A DNA stretch of 64,000 nucleotides from Apirhabdus apintestini (lineage in GTDB: Bacteria > Pseudomonadota > Gammaproteobacteria > Enterobacterales > Enterobacteriaceae): the NCBI GenBank assembly GCA_033977085.1, contig CP138906.1:3534001-3598000 (forward strand). The letters are read 5' to 3'. The notes beneath the pieces are model-generated. The model was not told the origin of the DNA. It saw only the letters and a list, made by a program, of their open reading frames with translations, and did not search any database. Each line of letters starts with the position of its first letter. The stretch's first letter is position 1. Made by a program: the position numbers and the translations under genes. This document shows positions 30,827 through 42,280 of the stretch, piece after piece.

Positions 30827-30973
30827 ATGCAGTGTCTGTATTGGCCCGCATCGCAGCGGCAAGCGCTCTTTTTCTCCCGTTATGCATCCCCCTTTTTTAG
30901 AAAGCCCCTCAATGAGGGGCTTTTTTTGCCTCTCACTTTCCAACCGCCCGAAACAGGAGAACGCAATGGCTAA
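30827..30973 (+). CDS. pyrL: pyrBI operon leader peptide
   Basis: A 48-codon leader peptide, MQCLYWPASQRQALFFSR onward, with an internal PFFRKPLNEGLF. It resembles E. coli PyrL (44 residues, with PLNRGAFF). It reads through a U-rich pause region and the attenuator hairpin at 30901-30927. When UTP is low, RNA polymerase pauses and the trailing ribosome prevents the hairpin. Unlike E. coli, the frame runs on past the terminator and stops at 30973, eight bases inside pyrB (ATG 30966), so leader and pyrB overlap. Confidence 0.8.
   Translation: MQCLYWPASQRQALFFSRYASPFFRKPLNEGLFLPLTFQPPETGERNG
30901..30927 (+). terminator. pyrBI attenuator
   Basis: AAAGCCCCTC - AAT - GAGGGGCTTT followed by a T run to 30927. 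The hairpin lies inside the leader-peptide frame and is preceded by CCCCCTTTTTT at 30888-30898, a likely UTP-sensitive pause site. Confidence 0.92.
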
Positions 30974-31919
30974 CCCCCTTTATCGGCAACATATGATTTC
31001 GATAAACGATCTCGATCGCAGCACGCTCGAACTGGTGTTAAAGACGGCCACGATGCTAAAAGCCAACCCGCGCCCGGAGTTGCTCAAACACAAAGTCATC
31101 GCCAGCTGCTTTTTTGAGGCATCGACCCGCACCCGCCTTTCTTTTGAAACGGCAATCCATCGTCTGGGAGCAGCCGTCGTGGGATTTTCTGACAGTAGTA
31201 ATACATCTCTTGGGAAAAAGGGGAGACACTGGCGGATACCATGTCGGTTATCGGTACTTATGTTGACGCCATCGTGATGCGCCATCCTCAGGAAGGCGCC
31301 GCCCGGCTGGCCGCAGAGTTTTCCGGCGGCATCCCGGTTATTAATGCCGGCGATGGCGCCAATCAGCATCCTACCCAGACGCTGCTTGACCTATTTACTA
31401 TTTATGAAACGCAAGGCCGCCTGGAAAACCTGAATATTGCCGTAGTCGGCGATTTAAAATATGGGCGAACCGTGCACTCACTGGTTCAGGCGCTGGCGAA
31501 ATTCCCCGGGAATCGCTTCTGGTTTATCGCCCCGGATGCGCTGGCTATGCCGTCCTATATTCTGGATATGCTGGATGAGAAAGGCATAGCCTGGAGCCTG
31601 CATAACAATATTGAGTCCGTTCTCCCCGAAGCTGGATATTTTATACATGACCCGGGTACAGAAAGAGCGCCTCGATCCCTCGGAGTACGCCAGCGTGAAG
31701 GCGCAATTCATTTTACGTGCGGCAAACTTAACCGGCGCCCGCCACAATATGAAGATTCTGCACCCTCTGCCCCGCATCGATGAAATCACCACCGATGTCG
31801 ATGCCACGCCGCATGCCTGGTACTTTCAACAGGCAGGAAACGGTATCTATGCGCGCCAGGCGCTGCTGGCCCTTATTCTTACGCCGGAGTCGGCGCTACA
31901 GGAAGGAGCGGTCCAATGA
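30966..31919 (+). CDS. pyrB: Aspartate carbamoyltransferase catalytic subunit (two frameshifts)
   Basis: First committed step of pyrimidine synthesis. Motifs are EASTRTRLSFETA, GDGANQHPTQTLLDL and LHPLPRIDEI. Two breaks: GGGAAAAAGGGGAGAC near 31212-31223 lacks a G (GEKG-type loop, restoring GETLADTMSVIGTYVDA), and CCCGAAGCTGGATATT at 31625-31640 has one extra base at AGCT (restoring DILYMTRVQKERLDP). Repair gives 317 residues, slightly longer than the 311 of E. coli because of the tail LTPESALQEGAVQ. Its stop overlaps pyrI (ATGA). Confidence 0.94.
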
Positions 31920-32377
31920 CACATGAAACGAAACTCCAGGTAGAAGCAATTAAGCGCGGTACCGTCATCGATCATATTCCCGCTCATACGGGTTTCACGC
32001 TACTGACGCGCTTTCGCCTTACTGAAACTCAAAACCGCATTACGATAGGCCTTAACTTGCCCTCTGCAGAGCCAGGGCGTAAAGATCTCATAAAACTCGA
32101 AAATACGTTTTTAACCGAACCCCAAGTGAATCAACTGGCACTTTATGCGCCACAGGCGACGGTTAATCACATTGATAATTATGAAGTTGTCGCGAAAAGC
32201 CGCCCTGCGTTGCCCGAGCGTATTGACGGCGTACTTACGTGCCCAAATGGAAATTGTATTAGCCGCAATGAGCCCGTTGCATCCAGTTTTAATATCAGAA
32301 TGCGATCGGACACGGTTGTGCTGAAGTGCAAATACTGCGAAAAAGAGTTTGCACATCATGTGGTTCTTGCCGGCTAA
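31916..32377 (+). CDS. pyrI: Aspartate carbamoyltransferase regulatory subunit
   Basis: A 153-residue subunit that binds CTP/ATP and forms the c6r6 holoenzyme with PyrB. The N-terminal allosteric domain reads VEAIKRGTVIDHIPAHTGF. The C-terminal zinc domain has the four cysteines in CPNGNC and CKYC. Translation is coupled to pyrB by a 4-base overlap. Length equals E. coli. Confidence 0.97.
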   Translation: MTHETKLQVEAIKRGTVIDHIPAHTGFTLLTRFRLTETQNRITIGLNLPSAEPGRKDLIKLENTFLTEPQVNQLALYAPQATVNHIDNYEVVAKSRPALPERIDGVLTCPNGNCISRNEPVASSFNIRMRSDTVVLKCKYCEKEFAHHVVLAG

Positions 32378-32454
32378 GCCGCTGGCAATGCAACAGAGCC
32401 GCCTTATAATGGCAAATAACATCTATCGCTATTAATTAAACTTCAGGAGAAATT

Positions 32455-32841
32455 ATGTCTCGCGAAATCAAAACGGAACGCGCCCCTGCCGCCATTGGCC
32501 CTTATGTCCAGGGCGTCGATCTTGGCAATATCGTGATGACCTCAGGCCAAATCCCTGTATGCCCAAAAACAGGTAGCGTCGCAGAAGACGTCACCGCTCA
32601 GGCGCGCCAGTCGCTGGAAAATGTAAAAGCCGTAATTGAAGCCTCCGGCCTGAAGGTGAGTGATATTGTTAAAACCACCGTTTTTGTGAAAGATCTTAAT
32701 GACTTCGCAGCCGTTAACGCGACGTATGAAGCCTTCTTCACTGAGCATCAGGCCGCATTCCCTGCACGCTCGTGCGTTGAAGTCGCACGCCTGCCAAAAG
32801 ATGTCAAAATCGAAATAGAAGCTATTGCTGTACGCCGCTAG
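32455..32841 (+). CDS. ridA: 2-iminobutanoate/2-iminopropanoate deaminase RidA
   Basis: A 128-residue RidA (YjgF) that hydrolyses reactive enamine/imine products of PLP enzymes such as IlvA. Family marks are GPYVQGVDLGNIVMTSGQIP, the Arg in FPARSCVEVARLP and the terminal EIEAIAVRR. An AGGAG site precedes the ATG. It follows pyrI by 77 bases, as in E. coli. A diverged partial copy lies inverted at 24290-24372. Confidence 0.97.
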   Translation: MSREIKTERAPAAIGPYVQGVDLGNIVMTSGQIPVCPKTGSVAEDVTAQARQSLENVKAVIEASGLKVSDIVKTTVFVKDLNDFAAVNATYEAFFTEHQAAFPARSCVEVARLPKDVKIEIEAIAVRR

Positions 32842-32891
32842 CGACCTCGCCGCGGCTATGTCGCCGCGGCGCATTGCGCAACGCCTGCGCG

Positions 32892-35284
32892 TTAGCGAGC
32901 GCTGGCGCGCAGCAATTTTTCCAGCGGATACACTGCGGTAATGACAACTTCATCCCGCACGAGTGCGGCGTCATCCAGTTTTTTCTGCCAGTTTTGGCGC
33001 TCTGTGTCGCTTAGCTTCCCTTGCTTCGCCACTAGCTCGGTAAGACGAATACCTAATTCCGCCAGCCACTCCACGTCTTCAGCTACCGGTCTTAACGCTT
33101 TAAGACGATAATTGCCATCAATTATCGACAGCACATCTTCCGTATTTCGCTGCCAGCGACGAAACAGATGGTGTAATTCAGCGGCGTTTTGCCCCTCTTT
33201 TGGAGAGGCTATTAGCGCATCAACCCATTTATCCATCTGACGTACCGTGAGGCTTTCCGCCGGCAGCACATCGGCCAGACGGTTAAGCGGTTCGAACTGA
33301 TGATAATTGCCGGCGCGGTATTTTAAGTGCTGGCGCGTGTAATATTGCGCAGGCTCCAGCGCCTGAGAGAATATTTGCAGCGGCAACACCTCACTGCTTC
33401 CCGCCAGGCGCATCATTTGCCCCAGGCTCTGCATATGCTGCTGCAAGCCAACGGAATAGGTAGACCAAGCGTCTACGCTGTCCAGCCGCTGATACATATT
33501 GTCGACATCATTGACATCCTGAGCTGACCATAGCCGCTCGGCAACGGCAAACATGCGCGGCCACAGTTTAATATCCATCAGCGGCGCCACTACATTTTCC
33601 GACCACAGCGCCGCTTCCCCTCCCAGTATCTGGCGTTCACTGTTTTTACCCGGCTCCGCTACTTTTAGCGCTGCCGGCACTTTCGACAACTTTTTGCCGC
33701 TAACGGGATAACGCGTATTGCCTACTAAAAAGTAACCGCTTAATTCGCTGCTTTTCACAGAGACGACCGGTCGGGTGTCGCCCATCCAGGTATCTACGCT
33801 AAATGTCACCTGCCGGCTATCCAACCAGCGAATATCTCGCACAGCGCGGCGCGGTTTCCCTGAAAATCAATAAACCCGCGCCATTGGCCGTTACGCCCGG
33901 CAATCAGCGTAAAGCTTCCCTCAATCGGGTCGCCCTTGAGCCTCGGCATAGTAAAATGCCAACTTTGCGCGCTTTCCGCTTTCCCGGGCGGGGATGTGTC
34001 CGGCTGAGTTGTAGGTAAAACCTCATTCCGATAGTGGTACGCCGTTGATTGCGGTTGATCCACATAGAACCCAGCGGAAAGAATTCCCTGATAGCCAGCC
34101 CCCACTATTTTTCCCAGAGTATCCTGCCCTTGCCATGACTGTATGAGGATGGTTTTCGGTAATGACGGATTGAGTATTTCATCCCACCCCATCATCCGAC
34201 GCTGATGCTTTTCCAGCACTTTTTCCAGACGCTGATTAAACCAGGCCTGTAACGCTTTACCGTTTTTGAGTTTATGCTGGTGCATAAATGCCTGAATGTT
34301 CGGGTTAGTGTCCCACTGCGTAGTATCCACTTCATCACCGCCGATATGGATCCACGGATCGGGAAAAATAGAAGTGACCTCTTCAATCAACACATTGACG
34401 AACTCCCAGGTCACCTGACGCGTAGGATCAAGTACGGGTTTCAGTACGCCCCATTCGCGTGCCATTGAATAAGGCCCTGGCGCGCTCATAATTTCGGGAT
34501 AGGCCACGGCTATCGCCGAGGCGTGGCCGGGCATATCGATTTCTGGCACAACGCGAATACCGCGCTGGGCCGCGTAGCGGACAACCTCGCGCATTTGCGC
34601 CTGGGTATAAAACTGCTCATCGCTCGCCGCGTGCTGAAGGCGAGGATAATGTGTCGAAGCGAAACGCCATCCCTGATCGTCAGTCAGATGCCAGTGAAGG
34701 ACATTGAGCTTTGCCGCCGCCATCCCATCAATCTGGCGTAAGATATCATCAACCGGAATAAAATGGCGTGCAGAATCAAGGAGTAACCCGCGCCATGAAA
34801 ACCGAGGCGCATCTTCGATAGAGACAAAAGGTATCGCTACCTGCTGCGCATCGGCCCGGATCAGTTGCAACAGCGTTTCCATACCGCGTATAGCGCCGAA
34901 GCGGGTTTTCGCCTGTAACTTTACGCCTTCTGCCGTAACGCTAAGACGGTAGCTCTCATCGCTGTCAGGCTGCGGTAACGCATCCACTTTTTGTTCAATA
35001 ATGATGTTTATTGTGGGCCGCTGCGGCTCATCCGACTGCGGTTTTAATACCCATCCCGTTTGCCTGGCGATACGCTCACGCCACAAATCAAGCGTATCGG
35101 GCATTCTGTCGCCCTGCACCCTGATTGAGATTTCATTGCTAAGCGGCAGATATCCTTCACCGGAGAGGCGCTCAACGCGCTGCGGCCATGGCATTAACGG
35201 TAAATCTCCGGCGGGCGCGGCCTGAACTGACAGGCTGACGATTAGCCCTGCCCCCAGAACGATACAGCGCGCTGTTTTTCTCAT
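32892..35284 (-). CDS. Secreted GH20 beta-N-acetylhexosaminidase/chitobiase (one frameshift)
   Basis: A 797-residue GH20 enzyme after repair. Signal peptide MRKTARCIVLGAGLIVSLSVQA is followed by an N-terminal GH20b-type domain. The catalytic barrel contains WRGLLLDSARHF, LNVLHWHLTDDQGWR, VVPEIDMPGHASA and the catalytic Asp-Glu pair in IHIGGDEVD. A C-terminal region carries EAALWSEN. It releases GlcNAc from chitooligosaccharides in the periplasm or outside. The break is at about 33838, where CGCTGTGCGAGAT lacks one base. The protein is absent from E. coli K-12. It lies convergent to ridA, 50 bases away. Confidence 0.88.
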
Positions 35285-35415
35285 TCCAATTTCCTTCTGT
35301 AAAACGGCAAGCGGAGATAAAAGCTCCCTTGGTTAACATGAGAAAAAAACAGAGCAAGTGTAAACGCACATCCTGCACCGAATCTGGCGGTCTATCCTTA
35401 AGGGCGCGATAGCGA

Positions 35416-35977
35416 TCACACGTTAGCGCATTCTATTACCGGCAGCGCCAGCGCACTAAGTTGCTGTAAACGCGCCATCCACTGAGCAATTCCTCCAGAT
35501 AATTTTTCATCGGTCAAATGATTGGCCCCTGGATAAGCGAAGGGTGTTGCCACACCATGCCAGTCAGGTTCACCATCGCTTTAAACGGCAGGAAAAAATC
35601 CTCAATCGGCCAGTGGTTATATCCCGACGCCGAATAAGCCTGTTCATCTCCCCTGTCGAGATCATCAACATAAAAGGTTTCCCGTGAAGCCGGTCTCCCG
35701 TGCTGCCGTAGGCAAAGCCGTGCTCCAGTACTTTGTCCTGCCATTCTTTAAGGATTGCAGGCGTGCTATACCACCAGAACGGAAATAGCATCACAACAAT
35801 ATCGTGTTCTGTCAGCAAACGTTGCTCACGTTTCACATCAATGGAGAAATCCGGATACTCACGCGCTAGTTCGTGAACGTGCACATTCTCTAGCCCCCGA
35901 AATGCTTCGATAGCGGCAGCGCTAATGTGGGAATGCGCAAGGTCCTGATGGCCAGATAACACCAGAATACGATTCAT
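35416..35977 (-). CDS. Flavodoxin-fold NAD(P)H oxidoreductase (two frameshifts)
   Basis: A 187-residue protein after repair, of the NQO1/KefF/YwrO-like family. It starts MNRILVLSGHQDLAHSHISAAA (FMN-binding loop), has the active-site loop MLFPFWWYSTPAILKEWQDKVLEHGFAYGS, and after repair GGDEQAYSASGYNHWPIEDFFLPF. The ATG at 35977 follows GGAG. Two runs are one base short: a G run near 35653-35656 and CCC near 35553. Such enzymes reduce quinones or act as ancillary KefC-type subunits. The divergent LysR gene probably regulates it. Which member it is cannot be fixed from sequence alone. Confidence 0.82.
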
Positions 35978-36082
35978 AAAAAACTCCATTATTGTCGATA
36001 AACTATGTGCTTATCATTCCACTTTCCAAGGCCAACCTGTAGTATCAGCATTGTTACATCTGTTTCAACTAAGAGTTAAAGC

Positions 36083-36967
36083 ATGTTTACGACAACGGAT
36101 TTCCACCGGCTGCTTCCTACATTTTTAGCTGCGGCAGACTGCCAAAATTTTTCCGCCGCGGCGCGCCAGCTTGGCATTACGCCCGCCGCCGTGAGTAAAA
36201 ATGTGCGCCGGCTGGAACAACGCCTCAATATGGTGCTGTTTCGACGTAATACGCACTATGTCGTTCTGACCGAGGAGGGCATGCGCCTGCGCGATCAAAT
36301 CGCGCCGCTCTGGCGGGCACTGGAACAGACGCTGGAAAATCCACACGATACGGTACCCACTGGCGTAGTTCGCGTGAGCGTAATCCCCGGTTTCGCTCGA
36401 TATCGCCTTTTGCCTCTCCTTAATGAGTTCCAGCGCCGCTGGCCGCTGGTGCGTCTGGATTTGTCGCTGGAACCTCGCCCGGTAAACCTGCCAGGCGATC
36501 GTATCGATGTTGCCATTGGCATGCAGACCTCCAGCGGAAACCGTATTGTCATGCGTGAAATTCAGTCGACGCGTATGCTCATCGCCGCCTCGCCGGCCTA
36601 TTTAGCGCAATATGGCGCTCCGCAAACGCCAGCCGATTTAGCGAAGCACCGCTGCCTGAGATTTCGTAACGCCGATACCGGGCGGCTCCAACCCTGGCTG
36701 AGCCGGGAAACGGAAGATGAACTACCCGAGCCCTGGCTTATCAGTAACCATCCTGACGCTCTACTCGACGCTGCGCTCAATGGCATGGGAATTGTGTGCT
36801 TATCCGACTGGTATCTGGAATCGTTGTTTCGCCAGGAGGCAATGACGCCCGTTTTGCAAAATTACTGGGCCGCCCCGCGAACAATGTGGGTGAAATACGA
36901 GGGGGCATAAACTGGCACCGCGCACCCGCGTCTTTGTCGACTTTTACTCGAAAATTTTAAAAAATAA
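36083..36967 (+). CDS. LysR-family regulator (two frameshifts near the end)
   Basis: An N-terminal LysR helix-turn-helix (FLAAADCQNFSAAARQLGITPAAVSKNVRRLEQRLN, residues 13-48) and an effector-binding domain of the CrgA/AaeR-like group (PRPVNLPGDRIDVAIGM). The raw frame stops at 36909, but one surplus G in GAGGGGGCAT and one missing T near 36951 would extend it. The extension, KLAPRTRVFVDFLLENFKK, gives 294 residues, the normal length. It is divergent from the oxidoreductase across about 105 bases, the usual arrangement of a LysR regulator and its target. Confidence 0.85.
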
Positions 36968-37277
36968 CCGGTCAGTTTTTTCAGTATTTTCTAATCTTTT
37001 TATTCAGCCCCCGTCGCTTAAGGCACACAGGATTTACTTTGTTCTGAATCAAAAAAACAGTAAACATCTTTGATGGCAATCACTATATGTAGACACTAGA
37101 ATATATAAAAACCCAACATATTGTACTTATCAGCGTTGCTCTGCCGTATCGCGTTACTTACCCAGGAATGAGACGTAGATAACCTGCGTTAGCGTAAGTA
37201 AGTGACTAATTGCACTTAGTAAATGTACGAAGGCAGATTTGGCCCGCTGTAAATAATCTGTATTTAACGGAGAAATT
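36968..37277 (+). promoter_or_regulatory. nrdD upstream region with candidate NrdR box
   Basis: About 310 AT-rich bases. ACCCAACATATTGTAC (37111-37126) matches 12 of 16 positions of the NrdR-box consensus, and a weaker candidate starts at 37093 (ACACTAGAATATATAA). NrdR commonly represses nrd operons through paired boxes. The spacing here is not the classical one, so this is tentative. No FNR site is clearly visible. Confidence 0.4.
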
Positions 37278-39412
37278 ATGACGCCGCACGTGATGAAACG
37301 GGACGGATGTAAAGTGTTTTTCGCTCCTGAGCGCATTAAAGAAGCGATACTTCGCGCCGCTAAAGCCGCAGGTATCGAGGATGCCGATTACTGTGCGACC
37401 GTCTCGGAAATCGTCAGCAGCCAAATGCAGGACAAGGAACAGGTAGATATCAACGATATCCAAATCGCCGTTGAAAACCAGCTTATGGCTGGCCCGTACA
37501 AAAACCTGGCGCGCGCTTATATTGAATATCGCCACGAAAGAGACCTTGCGCGCGAAAAACGCGGGCGTCTGAATCAGGAAATCCGCGGTCTGGTTGAGCA
37601 AACAAATGCCGCGTTACTCAATGAAAACGCCAATAAAGATAGTAAAGTGATTCCCACGCAGCGCGATCTGCTAGCCGGTATCGTCGCCAAGCACTATGCA
37701 CGCCAGCATATGCTGCCGCGTGACGTCGTGCAGGCGCACGAACGCGGAGAGATCCATTATCACGATCTCGATTACGCGCCGTTCTTCCCCATGTTTAACT
37801 GCATGCTTATTGATTTAAAAGGGATGCTTACCCACGGCTTCAAAATGGGCAATGCAGAAATTGAGCCGCCAAAATCTATCTCAACGGCGACGGCGGTTAC
37901 CGCGCAAATTATCGCTCAGGTAGCAAGCCATATATATGGCGGCACGACTATCAACCGTATTGATGAAGTTCTGGCGCCCTTCGTGAGCGCGAGCTTTAAC
38001 AAACATCGGGAGATCGCTGCCCAATGGGAAATTCCTAACGCAGAAGAGTATGCGCGCTCGCGTACAGAAAAAGAGTGCTACGACGCTTTTCAGTCACTGG
38101 AGTACGAAGTCAATACGCTGCACACCGCGAATGGCCAAACGCCGTTCGTAACGTTTGGATTTGGGCTGGGTACCAGCTGGGAATCGCGCCTCATTCAAAC
38201 CTCTATTTTACGGAATCGCATCGCAGGGCTTGGGAAAAACCGTAAAACCGCCGTTTTCCCCAAGCTGGTATTCGCTATTCGGGATGGCCTGAATCATAAA
38301 CTGGGCGATCCAAATTACGATATCAAGCAACTGGCCCTGGAATGCGCCAGTAAGCGTATGTACCCGGATATCCTGAATTATGACCAGGTTGTAAAAGTGA
38401 CGGGATCGTTTAAAACCCCGATGGGCTGTCGAAGCTTCCTGGGTGTATATGAGGAAAACGGCGAGCAAATCCACGATGGGCGTAACAATATCGGTGTGAT
38501 TAGCCTTAATTTGCCGCGCATCGCGATAGAATCTAAAGGCGATGAACAACGGTTTTATACGCTGCTGGATGAACGTTTACGCCTGGCGAAAAAGCATTGA
38601 TGACGCGTATCGCAAGGCTGGAAGGCGTAAAAGCGCGCGTAGCGCCGATCCTGTATATGGAAGGTGCCTGCGGCGTGCGGCTACAACCTGATGATAACAT
38701 AGCGGATATTTTTAAGAATGGCAGAGCGTCTATCTCTCTGGGCTATATTGGCATTCATGAAACTATCAATGCCCTTTATGGCGGGCAGCACGTTTTCGAT
38801 AACGCGACGCTGCGCAATAAAGCGCTGGCTATCGTCAAACGATTGCGTGATGCAGTTGAAGCCTGGAAAGAGGAAACCGGTTACGGTTTCAGCCTTTACA
38901 GCACGCCCAGCGAAAATCTGTGCGATCGTTTCTGTCGCCTTGATACCTCAGAGTTCGGCGTTATTCCCGGCGTAACCGAAAAAGGCTACTACACTAACAG
39001 CTTCCATTTGGACGTTGAGAAAAAGGTGAACCCTTACGATAAGCTGGATTTTGAGGCGTCCTATCCTCCACTCGCGAATGGCGGTTTTATCTGTTACGGC
39101 GAATATCCTAATCTCCAGCATAACCTCAAAGCGCTGGAAGATGTTTGGGACTATAGCTATCAGCACGTGCCGTATTACGGAACCAATACGCCTATTGATG
39201 AATGCTACGAGTGCGGTTTTACCGGCGAATTCGAATGTACCAGTAAAGGTTTCACCTGCCCTAAGTGCGGTAATCACGATGCTTCGCGTGTTTCAGTCAC
39301 GCGCCGCGTGTGCGGCTATCTCGGTAGCCCGGATGCCCGGCCTTTTAACGCAGGTAAACAAGAAGAAGTTAAGCGTCGCGTGAAGCACATGGATAACGGG
39401 CAACTGGGATAA
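37278..39412 (+). CDS. nrdD: Anaerobic ribonucleoside-triphosphate reductase (one frameshift)
   Basis: The class III reductase reduces NTPs using a glycyl radical. An N-terminal ATP-cone (MKRDGCKVFFAPERIKEAILRAAKA) is followed by the barrel (HDLDYAPFFPMFNC, GGTTINRIDEVLAPF). A C-terminal zinc site with CYECGFTGEFEC and CPKCG comes next, then the glycyl-radical loop RRVCGYLGSPDARPFNAGK. The frame breaks at an A5 run near 38590-38594 that should be A6 (LAKKALMTRIARLEG). Repair gives 711 residues against 712 in E. coli. It needs NrdG, encoded next. Confidence 0.95.
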
Positions 39413-39511
39413 CCCTCCCGATAAAAAGCAGGCTCTCGGGCTTAGGATATACCACCGGGAGCAGGCTGCTAAATCGTCCCGACGCTTTGTGAGAAAGGGA
39501 AAGGAGCGAAT

Positions 39512-39975
39512 ATGAACTATCATCAATATTATCCGGTCGACGTTATCAATGGGCCGGGAACCCGCTGTACGCTGTTTGTCTCGGGCTGTGTTCACGAATG
39601 CCCAGGATGCTACAACAAAAGCACCTGGCGAGTTAATTCAGGCAAACCTTTTACCGACGCAGTGGCAGATCGGATCATTGCCGATTTGAATGATACGCGC
39701 ATCAAACGCCAGGGATTATCCTTATCCGGTGGCGATCCGCTGCATCCGCAAAACGTTCCCGCTATTTTGCGATTGGTGCAGCGCGTACGCGCGGAATGCG
39801 TTGGTAAAGATATTTGGGTATGGACAGGCTATCGTCTGGATGAACTTAATTCAGAACAATTACAGGTTCTGGAGTACATCAATGTCCTCATAGACGGGAA
39901 GTTTATGCAGGATCTAAAAATCCCTCACTTATCTGGCGCGGCAGCAGCAATCAGGTAATTCACCATTTACACTGA
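39512..39975 (+). CDS. nrdG: Anaerobic RNR-activating radical SAM enzyme (one frameshift)
   Basis: A 154-residue radical SAM activase that makes the glycyl radical on NrdD. The CxxxCxxC-type cluster motif is CVHECPGCYNKSTW, followed by SLSGGDPLHPQNVP and DIWVWTGYRLDEL. Near the end an A5 run (39916-39920) must be A6 to give NPSLIWRGSSNQVIHHLH and the stop at 39975. The length is identical to E. coli. It follows nrdD by 99 bases, in the same direction. Confidence 0.95.
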
Positions 39976-40213
39976 TGTTCTCTACCCGGAACTGGCTCCG
40001 GCGCGTACGGTACACCCTGCGGGAATCCCCTCTTTTATTCAGATTGTTCTCCCGCAGTGTAAACGCTTTAGTTATTTATTACATGCCGCACGCGGTAAGT
40101 TAATCCCGCGGTTTGCCTGAAAGCATCCCTGCCCATAACGCTTCGTTTCCCGGATAAGCTCACACACCGACCGCCGATTACCCTTACCGCTGAAAGTTAC
40201 TGCGAGTGTTCCA
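39976..40213. other. Spacer after nrdG
   Basis: About 240 bases with no supported gene. In E. coli treC would lie on this side; nothing resembling it remains. Confidence 0.35.
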
Positions 40214-40325
40214 TTATTGATAAACAGGCAGCATATTCAGGCTGGACAGCACGTGCACCAATGCATTGCCAATGCCAAAGATGAGAATTAGTAGCAGCAT
40301 CCCTTTTCCACCCCATACCCGATAG
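40214..40325 (-). pseudogene. 3' fragment of a membrane-protein gene cut by IS copy 3
   Basis: On the minus strand the 37 codons next to the IS read YRVWGGKGMLLLILIFGIG, continuing NALVHVLSSLNMLPVYQ*. This is a hydrophobic helix and short tail typical of a membrane protein C-terminus. The frame is open right up to the IS boundary, so the rest of the gene was probably on the other side before insertion and rearrangement. The family is not recognised. Confidence 0.45.
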
Positions 40326-40393
40326 TGTCAACAACGGGTAAAAAGTGATCCACTTACCGTCACCACCAACGGTCTAATATTGATCCACCTTGC

Positions 40394-41172
40394 TTACTCA
40401 GGATTAGCTTCCGCTATAACCCCGGCCTTTCGTTTCTGCTTCAGTCGATAGCTCTCTCCTTTTATCTGGACTACGTGTGAGTGATGTAAGATCCGGTCCA
40501 GCATTGCCGATGTCAGGGCTGCATCACCCGCGAACGTCTGGTCCCACTGCCCGAACGGCAGGTTAGAGGTCAGGATCATCGCGCTCTTTTCGTAACGTTT
40601 GGCAATGACCTGGAAGAACAGCTTTGCCTCTTCCTGGCTGAACGGCAGATAGCCTATTTCGTCGATGATGAGCAGTTTGGGGGCCATGACACCGCGATTG
40701 AGTGTCGTTTTGTAACGCCCCTGACGCTGGGAAGTCGACGAGCTGTAACAGCAGGTCCGCTGCTGTTGTGAAGCGAACCTTGATGCCCGCCCGTACTGCC
40801 TCGTAGCCCATGGCTATCGCCAGATGTGTTTTCCCCACGCCCGAGGGGCCCAGCAACACGATGTTTTCGTTACGTTCGATGAAGCTCAGGGAACGCAGCG
40901 ACTGGATTTGCTTCTGAGGTGCGCCGGTGGCGAAGGTGAAGTCGTATTCCTCGAACGTCTTCACCGCCGGGAAGGCTGCCATCCGCGTGTACATCGCCTG
41001 TTTACGCTGATGCCGGGCCAGTTTCTCCTCATGTAGCAGGTGCTCCAGGAAGTCCATATAGCTCCATTCCTGATCCACTGCCTGTTGCGACAGTGCCGGC
41101 GCCGCGCCGATAAGGCTGTCCAGCTGGGCTGTTCAGCAAGCACCATCAGCCGTTGATGTTGTAGTTCGACCA

Positions 41173-41176
<4 letters not shown>
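40394..41176 (-). CDS. istB: IS21 helper ATPase IstB, copy 3 (frameshifted)
   Basis: Homologous to the copy 1 IstB along its length, but the raw frame breaks. At 40738-40744 GACGAGCTG stands where copy 1 has GACAGCTG (one extra base). At about 41121-41131 CAGCTGGGCTG stands for CAGCCTGAGCTG. Start by homology at 41176. Either inactive or misread. Confidence 0.85.
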
Positions 41177-42194
<1,018 letters not shown>

Positions 42195-42280
42195 AAGCTC
42201 CCCTGTATTCAGAGGAGCAGATTAACCCCTGGATCAGTTTTCAACCGCTGGGGTGGATCAGTTTTGCACCGTTGGTAACA

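Noticed and set aside
37154..37336. Short minus-strand open frame upstream of nrdD
   Set aside because: It overlaps the nrdD start and its control region, with no ribosome site or recognisable product.
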